From Mycobacterium sp. NS-7484 (lineage in GTDB: Bacteria > Actinomycetota > Actinomycetes > Mycobacteriales > Mycobacteriaceae): a stretch of DNA of 64,000 nucleotides. The notes below the pieces were generated by a model. That model saw only the letters and a program-made list of their open reading frames with translations, was not told where the DNA came from and made no database searches. The stretch covers positions 62,001 to 126,000 of the forward strand of contig NZ_MBEJ01000099.1 in the NCBI RefSeq assembly GCF_001953975.1. Direction: 5' to 3'. Both the position numbers and the translations under genes were made by a program. This document shows, one piece after another, positions 1 to 8,484 of the stretch (position 1 is the stretch's first letter; each line of letters opens with the position of its first letter).

Positions 1-2
1 TC

Positions 3-893
3 GGCGACCACGCGTGGCGGTACATGCTCGGAAGCGCGATCATCCCGGGCATCGCCATCCTGCTGATGCGGATCGGCACACCGGAATCTCCCCGCTGGCT
101 GCTGTCCAAGGGACGAGTGGACGAGGCAAAACAGGCGGTACGCAAGGCATTCGGCGAGAACATCGACCTCACCGGCCTGGAAACCATCGAGACGCCGGCC
201 GCCCAGGATCTGGGCTTCCGTGGACTCATGCGCGGCGTGTACCTTCGCCGGACCTTCTTCTGTGGCTTCTTCTATCTGGCCGCCGTCACCCCGGTGTTCG
301 CGATGTACACCTTCGGGCCACAGATCCTCGGCTCGTTCGGTCTCGCCGAGGGCAATATGTCCAACCTGGGCTACACCCTGATCAGCCTGCTATTTCTGAT
401 CGGCTGCCTGCCGGCCCTGCGCTGGACCGAGTCGCTGGGCCGCCGTCCACTGCTGATCTGGTCGTTCGTCGGCATGCTGATCCCGATGGTGGTGCTGGGC
501 ATCGCCCCCGCCGGACCGGCGTTCCTGGTGATCGCTGCCTTCGCGGTCTATGCCATCGCCTCGGGCGGACCGAACATCCTCGAATGGTCGTATCCCAACG
601 AGATCTTCCCGACCGAAATCCGTGCCACCGCAATGGGACTGGTCACCGCGGTGAGCCGGGTCGGCGCGGCCATCGGCACCTTCCTGCTGCCGATCGGGTT
701 GGATCACCTCGGCACCGGACCCACCATGCTGGCCGCGGCCGGACTCACCCTGGCCGGCCTGGTCGTCTCGGTGCTGATGGCCCCGGAAACCCGCAATCGC
801 AGCCTGGCCGAAGCGAGTGGAGACGGCACCGTCAAACCAGGGCCGGTCGCTGTCGTGGCCGAGCCCGAGAACCAGCCGGCGAGCCAACCGTGA
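3..893 (+). CDS. MFS sugar-type transporter, C-terminal part (5' end outside window)
   Basis: The reading frame is open from the window edge, so this is the C-terminal part of a 12-TM major facilitator; an internal ATG at 24 is not the start. Family signatures are in the right order: PESPRWLL after TM6, the GRRPLL loop between TM8 and TM9, and PNEIFPTEIRAT after TM10, all typical of the sugar/aromatic-acid porter group. About six hydrophobic segments follow, then a short hydrophilic tail. Its stop overlaps the GTG start of the amidase (GTGA), so the two are translationally coupled; uptake of an amide substrate is a reasonable inference but the substrate is not visible. Confidence 0.85.
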   Translation, partial: GDHAWRYMLGSAIIPGIAILLMRIGTPESPRWLLSKGRVDEAKQAVRKAFGENIDLTGLETIETPAAQDLGFRGLMRGVYLRRTFFCGFFYLAAVTPVFAMYTFGPQILGSFGLAEGNMSNLGYTLISLLFLIGCLPALRWTESLGRRPLLIWSFVGMLIPMVVLGIAPAGPAFLVIAAFAVYAIASGGPNILEWSYPNEIFPTEIRATAMGLVTAVSRVGAAIGTFLLPIGLDHLGTGPTMLAAAGLTLAGLVVSVLMAPETRNRSLAEASGDGTVKPGPVAVVAEPENQPASQP

Positions 894-2161
894 CTCAGCC
901 GTGCGACTTGGAAATCCACGCGATTGCCGAGCTGATCCACAGCGGTGATCTCCTGCCGTCGCAGCTGCTGGAGAGCTGCCTGGATCGCATCGACGCCCGG
1001 GAACCGGCTGTCGGGGCGTGGGAGGTCCTCGACGTCGAGGGTGCCCGAGTGCAAGCGAAGGGACTCGACGACCGCCCTCCCGCCGGCCCCCTGCACGGGG
1101 TACCGGTGGGAGTGAAAGACATCATCGACGTCGCGGGACTGCCGACCCGATGCGGCTCGCCGGTTCGCGGTGGTGCCCCGGCGGTGCAGGACGCCTGGAT
1201 CGTCAGGCGGCTGCGGGAGGCCGGGGCCGTCATCGTGGGTAAGACCGTCACCACCGAGTTCGCCTACTTCACCCCGGGCAAGACCCGAAATCCGCACGAT
1301 GTCGAGCGGACCCCGGGGGGTTCGTCCAGCGGGTCGGCGGCCGCGGTTGCCGACCGGATGGTGCCGTTGGCGCTGGGCACCCAGACCGCCGCGTCCACCA
1401 CCCGGCCCGCCGCCTACTGCGGGGTGGCCGGTCTGGTGCTGCCTCCCGGACATCTGGACGACAGCGGGATCACCGGGTTGAGTCCCACGCTCGACTCGAT
1501 GGGCTTCCTGACGCGCTCCGTGCCGGACCTGCAGCTGGTGGCCGCCGGACTGTTGGGTATGGATTGCGCACCGGGACTCGACCACGCGCCTGCCTTGCGA
1601 ATCTGTGCCGCAGAACAGTTCGGTGAAGTCGAACCGGCCATGCGGGAAGGTTTGGCCAGTTCGGTTGCCGCACTGCACAACAGCGGTGCCGTGGTGGACC
1701 GGCTGGCCCCCGAGGCGGCACCGGGATCGCTGGTGCAGGCGCACCTGGACATCATGGCGGTGGAAGCGGCACAGTCCCTGGCGGCCGAGACCGGGCAGGT
1801 GAGTCCCAGCCTGCAGGCCCTGCTCGATCAGGGGCGGGCGACGTCCGAGGCTGCCTACCGCCGGGCCATCGACCATGCGCGTAGGCAACGAGATGCGGTC
1901 ACCGAGCAGTTGCGCGGGTTTGACGCCATCCTGGCTCCGGCCGCGCCCGGACCGGCGCCGGTCGGTATGCCGACCGGCAGCCCGGTGTTCAGCCGGCCCT
2001 GGCAGGTGATGGGCTTGACCTCGGTGGCCGTCCCGGGGCTCCGCGACACCGATGGGATGCCGCTGGGACTTCAGGTGATCGGACGGCCCGACGACGTACC
2101 GCGGCTGCTCGCCGTGGCCGAGTGGATCGAGCGGGTATTGGCCCGAGCCGTCACGGGTTGA
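890..2161 (+). CDS. Amidase-signature family hydrolase
   Basis: Protein of 423 aa starting at the GTG that overlaps the transporter stop. It carries the amidase-signature Ser-cisSer-Lys triad: Lys76 in GVPVGVKDII, cis-Ser near 145-147 in TPGGSSSGSA, and the nucleophile near Ser169 in GTQTAASTTRP. The usual GGSIR around the nucleophile is AASTT here, so substrate preference may differ from GatA-like members. A frame open far upstream of 890 on this strand is antisense-type shadow of the transporter gene and was not used. It hydrolyses a carboxamide, probably one imported by the coupled MFS protein (inference). The 3' end overlaps that of the convergent mce gene by 11 bp. Confidence 0.85.
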   Translation: MTQPCDLEIHAIAELIHSGDLLPSQLLESCLDRIDAREPAVGAWEVLDVEGARVQAKGLDDRPPAGPLHGVPVGVKDIIDVAGLPTRCGSPVRGGAPAVQDAWIVRRLREAGAVIVGKTVTTEFAYFTPGKTRNPHDVERTPGGSSSGSAAAVADRMVPLALGTQTAASTTRPAAYCGVAGLVLPPGHLDDSGITGLSPTLDSMGFLTRSVPDLQLVAAGLLGMDCAPGLDHAPALRICAAEQFGEVEPAMREGLASSVAALHNSGAVVDRLAPEAAPGSLVQAHLDIMAVEAAQSLAAETGQVSPSLQALLDQGRATSEAAYRRAIDHARRQRDAVTEQLRGFDAILAPAAPGPAPVGMPTGSPVFSRPWQVMGLTSVAVPGLRDTDGMPLGLQVIGRPDDVPRLLAVAEWIERVLARAVTG

Positions 2162-3359
2162 TCGTGGGCTCACCGACCTGGCGCCCCCACACGTAGTCGA
2201 TGAAGATCGGCGAGCCGAGTTCGACGTGGTTGTACGGGGCGATCGACAGACCGGTGTCCATCACCAGATACGGCGCCGGCCACAGGTCGCGCGTGATCTT
2301 CTGCCAACAGCCCGGCCGGCCCTCGGGCCCACCGCTGGCATTGACCCGCGGCAGATTGTCCGGATAGACGTAGGCGTTGCCCACCCCGATGCTCGACAGG
2401 GTCCCGGTGACGTCCAGCGAATACCCGTTGTCACCGCCGAAGGTCTCCCAGAAGGCCGGTGCGACATCGTGATAGTTGCGGATGGTGCAGAACAACTGCC
2501 CCTGATAGTCGTCGAACAGTTTCGACGTCGGGATCAGATCCTGCGCGCCGCGCTGCAGATAGGGACCGCCCCGTTCGAGGATGTCGGACCCGGTTTCGGC
2601 GAATCCGACGGCTGCGATCAGGGCGGCGTCGAGGTGACCGCGCTGGGAGTTGAACGTGTCGGCACTACGGGCCGCGTCGGCCAGTCCGTCGAACAGATCA
2701 GGCGCGGCCGCCGCATAGCGCGCGCCGAGATCGGCCAACCCGGCGATGTCGTGACGCAGCGCAGGCAGTCGCGGGTTCACCTGGTCGAGGATGGTGTTGC
2801 CGTCGGACAACGACTGCCCGAACGCGCTGCCCATACCGGACAACGCCTGCGCGGTGGCCGACAGCGTCTGGTTCAACTTGATCGGATCGACAAGTTCGGT
2901 AATCGCGGTGATCGTTTCGAACAAACTGTTGAACTCGGTGGTGACCGCGGTGACATCGATGGCGGTGGTGCTCGAAACCCGTTGTGGGCTTGGATGTTCC
3001 GGCGAGGTGAAGGCGACGTACTTGTTGCCGAACACGGTGGTGGCCGCGATGGAGACCTGCACGTTGGCCGGCAGCAGATCAACGTACTTCGGCGTGATGT
3101 CCAGGCGTACCAGGGCCCGCACCGGATCTGCGCCGTCCGTGCTGACCGAGGCCACCCGGCCGATCGGCACCCCGTTATAGGTCACCTTCGAACCCGGGTC
3201 GAGCACCAGACCGGCCCGCGCGGCCAGCAGGGTCAGCCCGACCTTGGCCTCGAACGCGCCCCGGAACTGCGCCGCGATCAGTCCCAGGGCCAGCGCGAGA
3301 ACCGTCACCAGCACCGCACCGGCCGTGCGATACGGCGGATTGCGGTGATCGGCAAACAC
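2151..3359 (-). CDS. MCE-family protein, MceA-like, orphan
   Basis: Predicted 402-aa envelope protein: short cytoplasmic N-terminus, one TM (about residues 13-32, AGAVLVTVLALALGLIAA), then the MCE/MlaD domain (YNGVPIGRVASV) and a long helical region ending in a C-terminal periplasmic part. MCE proteins form tunnels for lipid or sterol import and normally sit in operons of six (mceA-F) with yrbEA/B permeases; here no permease or other mce gene is adjacent. The GTG at 3359 is chosen because it opens directly before the NPPYR-TM segment; the frame is open further upstream but would be antisense to the next gene. Only 18 bp separate its start from the divergent SCP-like gene. Confidence 0.8.
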   Translation of the reverse strand: MFADHRNPPYRTAGAVLVTVLALALGLIAAQFRGAFEAKVGLTLLAARAGLVLDPGSKVTYNGVPIGRVASVSTDGADPVRALVRLDITPKYVDLLPANVQVSIAATTVFGNKYVAFTSPEHPSPQRVSSTTAIDVTAVTTEFNSLFETITAITELVDPIKLNQTLSATAQALSGMGSAFGQSLSDGNTILDQVNPRLPALRHDIAGLADLGARYAAAAPDLFDGLADAARSADTFNSQRGHLDAALIAAVGFAETGSDILERGGPYLQRGAQDLIPTSKLFDDYQGQLFCTIRNYHDVAPAFWETFGGDNGYSLDVTGTLSSIGVGNAYVYPDNLPRVNASGGPEGRPGCWQKITRDLWPAPYLVMDTGLSIAPYNHVELGSPIFIDYVWGRQVGEPTINP

Positions 3360-3377
3360 TTTGCGAGACTCTAGGGC

Positions 3378-3764
3378 ATGGCCGCGCGAGGCAGTGTCGA
3401 TCCACAAAAGACCCGGGCATCGGTTATCGCGGTGGCCGGCTGGTTGCATGACCCGACCGAGCCGGAACCCGCGCGCGCCGAACTGGCCGAGGCCGTCCGG
3501 CTGACCGCCCGCACCCTGGCCGCACTCGCTCCCGGCGCCAGTGTCGAGGTCAGGGTGCCGCCCTTCGTCGCGGTGCAGTGCATAGAAGGGCCCCGGCACA
3601 CCCGGGGCAATCCGCCCAACGTGGTGGAAACCGACGCCCGCACCTGGCTGCTGCTGGCCACCGGGCTGCTGGGACTCGAGGCGGCCGGTGCCGCCGTGCA
3701 GATGTCGGGATCGCGGGCCGGCGAGATTGCCCGCTGGCTACCGCTGGTGGCGGTGGACTCGTGA
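3378..3764 (+). CDS. Bacterial sterol-carrier-like protein (Rv0807 type)
   Basis: Small 128-aa protein matching the mycobacterial sterol carrier family gene that sits upstream of purF (Rv0807 position). Conserved stretches are RVPPFVAVQC, a TDARTWLLLATG segment and a C-terminal GSRAGEIARWLPL, typical of the bacterial SCP-like domain. It probably binds a hydrophobic ligand; the actual role is unknown. No signal peptide is visible, so it is cytosolic. The stop is one base from the stop of the convergent DoxX gene. Confidence 0.75.
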   Translation: MAARGSVDPQKTRASVIAVAGWLHDPTEPEPARAELAEAVRLTARTLAALAPGASVEVRVPPFVAVQCIEGPRHTRGNPPNVVETDARTWLLLATGLLGLEAAGAAVQMSGSRAGEIARWLPLVAVDS

Positions 3765-3765
3765 C

Positions 3766-5109
3766 TCACCGGAAGTACGGATACTCCTGCACCCAGTGGA
3801 AGCCCCGGTTGCGCAGCGTGAACTGGTCGAGGTCGTAGCGATCCAGCCAGATGTCGACGTCGCGGCCGGACAGCTCACCGCTCAGCTGCAGCTGCTGCGG
3901 TGACGGTCGGGTCGCGGTCAGCGAGGCCAGCGGGGAACCGTCCGGTCCCGACACCACCAGGTGGTTCCCGTCGAGCTTGACCGGCGCGTCCACCAACTCG
4001 CCGTTCATCCGCTGATAGGTCATCACCTCAGGGGTGTCGAAAACGACGCGCTGCCAACGCTGCTGATCGCTCGTCAAGGGGGCGACGGCCTCGCCGTCGA
4101 CGTCGAACCGGCTCACCGTCCAGATCCCGTAGAGCTCGGGCTTGTCGCGGCCACCGCCGTACTCGGTCCAGCTCTGCCAGCTGGTCAGGACGCAACCGGC
4201 GATCATCCAGATACCAAGCAGGACCTGGACCCGGGCTGCGATGGTGTTGGCGCGTGCATGTGCGAACAGCTCAGGTTGGCGGGCCGGGGTGGTGTCGCGC
4301 TGCAGCACCAGGAAGTCCGCCAACCGGCGGTACTGCGGTGCCAGCAGCACCAGCCCCATCAACAGCAGATGGCCGGAGAGGATCTTGACCGGCACATCGA
4401 ATGTCATGTTCAGCAGGAACACCTGAACCATGCTGGCCACCCCCAGCAGGGCACCCAGGGTCGCGGTCCGCGGAGCGAACAGCAGCACCCCGGCGAGGAC
4501 CTCGACCGCACCGAGCGTCATTTCGTACGGATACGAGCTGCCGACCTGCAACCACAACACCGAGGCCGGGCTGAAGTCCCCGTACGGGCGCAGCAGTGCG
4601 GCCAGGGGCGGGGCCGGCATCTGCGTCGGGACCAACTTGGCGAACCCGTAGAACAGCATCTGCCCGGCCACACACAGCCGTAGGAACGTCAGGAACCAGG
4701 CCCACAACCGGGCGTAGTCGCGGCGCCGCCGATCCATCAACGACCACGCTGCGGTACAGGCGATCGCGACGACCAACAGGCAGAACACCATCACCCAGAT
4801 CGCGGCCTGGTCTCCGCTGCCCGAATCCCGGTGCAGCACCGCCTCGATCCCGAAGACATGTGCGCCGACCCAGCGCAGCAACGGCTCCAGCACGGTCATC
4901 TGCCACATCACCGCCCGGTCCGGCAGCCAGTTGCCCACGGCGCCGAGGAACGCGAACAGGATCTGCGCGAACATCAGGCTGAACAGACCGAAGTACAGGA
5001 AGCAGAACCGGAATGCGATCTTCGTCACCTCCGGCCACGCCGAGGGCCGGGCGTCGTCATCGGATACCGGACCCGCGGTTGGCAGCGTCTCGGGGAGTTG
5101 GGGCGTCAC
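3766..5109 (-). CDS. DoxX-like integral membrane protein
   Basis: Predicted 447-aa polytopic membrane protein. Several hydrophobic segments are visible (for example LFSLMFAQILFAFLGAVGNW, AIWVMVFCLLVVAIACTAAW, ILSGHLLLMGLVLL), with a DoxX-like central part (MLFYGFAKLVPTQMP, EMTLGAVEVLAGVLLF) and a soluble C-terminal domain of about 120 aa. The start is set by a strong ribosome site, AAGGAAGG, five bases before GTG 5109; the open frame continues upstream without good support. DoxX proteins are linked to quinone redox and oxidative-stress resistance, but this member has no assigned function. It is divergent from purF. Confidence 0.75.
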   Translation of the reverse strand: MTPQLPETLPTAGPVSDDDARPSAWPEVTKIAFRFCFLYFGLFSLMFAQILFAFLGAVGNWLPDRAVMWQMTVLEPLLRWVGAHVFGIEAVLHRDSGSGDQAAIWVMVFCLLVVAIACTAAWSLMDRRRRDYARLWAWFLTFLRLCVAGQMLFYGFAKLVPTQMPAPPLAALLRPYGDFSPASVLWLQVGSSYPYEMTLGAVEVLAGVLLFAPRTATLGALLGVASMVQVFLLNMTFDVPVKILSGHLLLMGLVLLAPQYRRLADFLVLQRDTTPARQPELFAHARANTIAARVQVLLGIWMIAGCVLTSWQSWTEYGGGRDKPELYGIWTVSRFDVDGEAVAPLTSDQQRWQRVVFDTPEVMTYQRMNGELVDAPVKLDGNHLVVSGPDGSPLASLTATRPSPQQLQLSGELSGRDVDIWLDRYDLDQFTLRNRGFHWVQEYPYFR

Positions 5110-5329
5110 GAAAACCTTCCTTGCCCTTGGCGTGTGGTGGGCCGACGAGGTTGTCCCGACAATTTCGGGTAGGGCACGCCACACCATCGTGCGGTCAGCA
5201 CGGAAATGCAACCGCGTCCCGTGCTGTTGTAACCGCTGATGCCAGACCGGCCATTCGATTCCTTTGTTGGGCCGGCTGGACCGTAGACTCGGTTATGTCA
5301 CCAACCGCCGCCCCGGGAGCAGCCCTATC

Positions 5330-6874
5330 GTGACTGGTCAGCAACTCGACGAGAACGAACCGCGCGAGGAGTGTGGCGTATTCGGGGTCTGGGCCCCGGG
5401 TGAAGACGTCGCAAAGCTCACGTACTACGGCCTGTACGCACTGCAACACCGAGGGCAGGAAGCTGCCGGTATCGCGGTGTCCGACGGGTCGCAGATTCTC
5501 GTGTTCAAAGACCTCGGGCTGGTCAGCCAGGTATTCGACGAGCAGACCCTGGCCGCCATGCCGGGCCATGTCGCCGTCGGGCACTGCCGCTACTCCACCA
5601 CCGGCTCGACCACGTGGGAGAACGCCCAGCCGGTGTTCCGCAACACCGCGGCCGGCACCGGCGTCGCACTCGGTCACAACGGCAACCTGGTCAACACCGC
5701 CGAGCTGGCCACCCGCGCCCGCGACGCCGGGCTGATCGACATGACGATCCGGGGGAGCGCCGCCGCTCCAGCGACAACGGACTCCGACATCCTGGGGGCG
5801 TTGCTGGCCCACGGCGCCGCCGACGCCACATTGGAACAGGCCGCCCTGGAGCTGCTGCCCACGGTCCGCGGCGCCTTCTGCCTGACCTTCATGGACGAGA
5901 ACACGCTCTACGCCGCACGCGACCCGCACGGTGTGCGCCCGCTGGCTCTCGGCCGGCTGGACCGCGGATGGGTGGTGGCGTCGGAAACCGCCGCCCTCGA
6001 CATCGTCGGCGCCTCCTTCGTGCGCGACATCGAACCCGGTGAACTGCTGGCCATCGACGCCGACGGGGTGCGCTCCACCCGATTCGCCAATCCGAACCCC
6101 AAGGGCTGCGTCTTCGAATACGTCTATCTGGCCCGTCCGGACAGCACGCTGGTCGGCCGTTCGGTGCACGCGACCCGCGTCGACATCGGCCGCCGGCTGG
6201 CCCGCGAGCACCCCGTCGACGCGGACCTGGTGATCGGCGTCCCGGAATCGGGAACGCCGGCTGCCGTCGGGTACGCGCAGGAGTCCGGGATCCCGTTCGG
6301 GCAGGGTCTGATGAAGAACGCCTACGTCGGCCGCACGTTCATCCAGCCCTCACAGACCATTCGCCAGCTCGGCATCCGGCTCAAGCTCAACCCGCTGCGA
6401 GAGGTGATCCGCGGCAAGCGGCTCATCGTCGTCGACGATTCGATCGTGCGCGGCAACACCCAGCGCGCACTGGTTCGCATGCTGCGGGAGGCCGGAGCGC
6501 TGGAGGTGCACGTACGCATCGCGTCACCGCCGGTGAAATGGCCGTGCTTCTACGGCATCGACTTCGCCACCCCGGCCGAACTGATCGCCAACGCGGCCTC
6601 TGCCGAACACGAGGGCGAGATGCTGGAGGCCGTCCGGCACGCCATCGGTGCCGACAGCCTGGGCTACATCTCCCAGCAGGGCATGATCGCCGCCACCGAG
6701 CAGCCTCCCACCCGGTTGTGCTCGGCCTGCTTCGACGGCAACTACCCGATCGAGCTGCCCGGGGAGACCGCCCTGGGGAAGAACGTCGTCGAGCAGATGT
6801 TGGCGACCGCGGCTCGCACCGGTGTCCCGCTGACGGCCGACAACGACAACGCGTCGGCGCTGCGCAGGCCCTGA
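5330..6874 (+). CDS. purF: Amidophosphoribosyltransferase
   Basis: Catalyses the first committed step of purine synthesis: PRPP + glutamine to 5-phosphoribosylamine. The GTG at 5330 gives 514 aa; GGGAG lies about 11 bases upstream. A short propeptide precedes the nucleophile Cys15 (EECGVFGVW), followed by the Ntn glutaminase domain (QHRGQEAAG, GHNGNLVNT) and the phosphoribosyltransferase PRPP loop VVDDSIVRGNT. Cysteines expected for the 4Fe-4S cluster of Bacillus-type enzymes are present (KGCVFEY, WPCFYG, LCSAC). A TAGACT hexamer at 5284-5289 could be the -10. purM follows about 100 bp downstream in the same direction. Confidence 0.97.
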   Translation: MTGQQLDENEPREECGVFGVWAPGEDVAKLTYYGLYALQHRGQEAAGIAVSDGSQILVFKDLGLVSQVFDEQTLAAMPGHVAVGHCRYSTTGSTTWENAQPVFRNTAAGTGVALGHNGNLVNTAELATRARDAGLIDMTIRGSAAAPATTDSDILGALLAHGAADATLEQAALELLPTVRGAFCLTFMDENTLYAARDPHGVRPLALGRLDRGWVVASETAALDIVGASFVRDIEPGELLAIDADGVRSTRFANPNPKGCVFEYVYLARPDSTLVGRSVHATRVDIGRRLAREHPVDADLVIGVPESGTPAAVGYAQESGIPFGQGLMKNAYVGRTFIQPSQTIRQLGIRLKLNPLREVIRGKRLIVVDDSIVRGNTQRALVRMLREAGALEVHVRIASPPVKWPCFYGIDFATPAELIANAASAEHEGEMLEAVRHAIGADSLGYISQQGMIAATEQPPTRLCSACFDGNYPIELPGETALGKNVVEQMLATAARTGVPLTADNDNASALRRP

Positions 6875-6973
6875 CGGCTCCGGCGTCGCGGCGACCCTGA
6901 CGGCGTCCTTGACGCGGGCTTAACGCCTCCTGCGCTGTACCCCCGAAATAGCGGGGCGGTAGCCTTGCATCCG

Positions 6974-8065
6974 ATGACTAAGGGCGCCGAACAGCACGGC
7001 ATCGCCGAACAGCACAGCATTTCCTATGCGTCGGCCGGAGTGGACATCGAAGCCGGTGACCGCGCCGTCGAACTTTTCAAACCGCTGGCCGCCAAGGCCA
7101 CCCGTCCCGAGGTGCGGGGAGGGCTGGGCGGCTTTGCCGGCCTGTTCGCCTTACGCGGCGGGTACCGCGAGCCGGTGCTGGCCGCGTCGACCGACGGGGT
7201 CGGCACCAAGCTCGCCGTCGCCCAGGCCATGGACAAGCACGACACCGTCGGCTTGGACCTGGTCGCCATGGTGGTCGACGACCTCGTGGTGTGCGGTGCC
7301 GAGCCGCTGTTCCTGCAGGACTACATCGCCGTCGGCCGTACCGTCCCCGAGCGGGTCAGCGCCATCGTCGCGGGCATCGCCGAAGGGTGCGTCCAGGCCG
7401 GTTGTGCGTTGTTGGGCGGGGAGACGGCCGAACACCCCGGCCTGATGGAACCCGACCACTACGACATCTCCGCAACCGGCGTCGGCATTGTCGAGGCCGA
7501 CGACGTGCTCGGGCCCGACCGGGTCCGCCCGGGTGACGTCATCATCGCGATGGCGTCCAGCGGCCTGCACTCCAATGGCTACTCGCTGGCCCGCAAGGTG
7601 CTGCTGGAGATCGACCGGATGAACCTGGCCGGCCATGTCGAGGAGTTCGGCCGCACGCTCGGCGAAGAGCTGCTCGAGCCGACGCGTATCTACGCCAAGG
7701 ACTGCCTGGCACTGGCCGCCGAAACTCAGGTCCGCACGTTCTGCCACGTCACCGGCGGTGGTCTGGCGGGCAACCTGGAGCGCGTCGTGCCGCATGGGCT
7801 GACCGCCGAACTGGATCGCGGCACGTGGACGCCCGCCCCGGTGTTTCAGATGATCGCCCAGCGCGGACGCATCGAACGTGCCGAGATGGAGAAGACGTTC
7901 AACATGGGCGTCGGGATGGTCGCTGTCGTCGCCCCGGAGGACACTGACCGCGCGCTGGCCATCCTGACCGCGCGACACCTGCAGTGCTGGACGCTGGGAA
8001 CCGTCAAGAAGGGCGGCAAGGACAGTGTGCGCGCCCAGCTGGTCGGACAGCATCCGCGGTTCTAG
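6974..8065 (+). CDS. purM: Phosphoribosylformylglycinamidine cyclo-ligase (AIR synthetase)
   Basis: Fifth step of purine synthesis, ATP-dependent ring closure of FGAM to AIR. 363 aa from ATG 6974; an in-frame TTG at 6965 is possible but less likely. Family landmarks: SYASAGVDIEAGDRAV near the N-terminus, STDGVGTKL, MVVDDLVVCGAEPLFLQDYI, GGETAEHPG and HVTGGGLAGNL. The first residues contain a short duplicated motif (AEQHGIAEQHSI), so the N-terminus is slightly longer than in relatives. It sits behind purF and ends before a long hairpin separating it from the convergent DUF3073 gene. Confidence 0.97.
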   Translation: MTKGAEQHGIAEQHSISYASAGVDIEAGDRAVELFKPLAAKATRPEVRGGLGGFAGLFALRGGYREPVLAASTDGVGTKLAVAQAMDKHDTVGLDLVAMVVDDLVVCGAEPLFLQDYIAVGRTVPERVSAIVAGIAEGCVQAGCALLGGETAEHPGLMEPDHYDISATGVGIVEADDVLGPDRVRPGDVIIAMASSGLHSNGYSLARKVLLEIDRMNLAGHVEEFGRTLGEELLEPTRIYAKDCLALAAETQVRTFCHVTGGGLAGNLERVVPHGLTAELDRGTWTPAPVFQMIAQRGRIERAEMEKTFNMGVGMVAVVAPEDTDRALAILTARHLQCWTLGTVKKGGKDSVRAQLVGQHPRF

Positions 8066-8073
8066 GCAGTCAG

Positions 8074-8124
8074 AGACAGGTCGCGCTGGTAAGCGTTCTG
8101 CGTAAACCAGCGCGACCTGTGTCT
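8074..8124. terminator. Long intergenic hairpin between convergent genes
   Basis: A 17-base arm at 8074-8090 pairs with 8106-8124 (one 2-base bulge) around a 15-base loop. It lies just after the purM stop and before the DUF3073 stop, so it probably ends transcription from both sides. There is no U-tract, as is common for mycobacterial terminators. Confidence 0.6.
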
Positions 8125-8150
8125 AAGAGCTGCGACGGACTGCTGACGGC

Positions 8151-8324
8151 TCAGCGCCGCCAGTCATCCTCACCCGACCATTCATCGGCGTCGTCGTTGA
8201 CGTCGCCGGAATCGGGAGATCCCGACAGCTCTCGTTGGAGCTGACTGAAGTCGGTCTGCGGTGAGCTGTACTTCAGCTCACGTGCAACCTTGGTCTGCTT
8301 TGCCTTCGCCCGGCCGCGGCCCAT
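8151..8324 (-). CDS. DUF3073 family small protein (Rv0810c type)
   Basis: 57-aa protein beginning MGRGRAKAKQTKVARELKY, the signature N-terminus of actinobacterial DUF3073. It has a basic N-terminal half (likely nucleic-acid or ribosome contact, inference) and a very acidic tail (DDADEWSGEDDW). The ATG at 8324 is preceded by a G-rich ribosome site (GAGGGGG). The frame is open 12 codons further upstream, but those residues are not part of the family. Position next to purM matches other mycobacteria. Confidence 0.85.
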   Translation of the reverse strand: MGRGRAKAKQTKVARELKYSSPQTDFSQLQRELSGSPDSGDVNDDADEWSGEDDWRR

Positions 8325-8484
8325 GGGGGGACCCCCTCGCGCAATAACGGAGCGGCCCAATTACTAGGCGGCTCCGATCTGTGTGTCTTTATTGTCCTGC
8401 CGACACTTTACCGTGCCCCGCCGCGAAGCGCTGCCAGGCCCTGCCGCACGGCGACCGTCCTGGGGGTTCGGAAGGCTTGAGGGT

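Noticed and set aside
704..2173. 489-aa open frame on the minus strand
   Set aside because: Antisense to the amidase gene; composition is Arg/Gly/His rich, with no ribosome site or family motif.
3766..5109. DoxX protein as BufD partner of the DUF692 enzyme
   Set aside because: It is about 29 kb away, next to purF in conserved synteny, so no link to the DUF692 operon.
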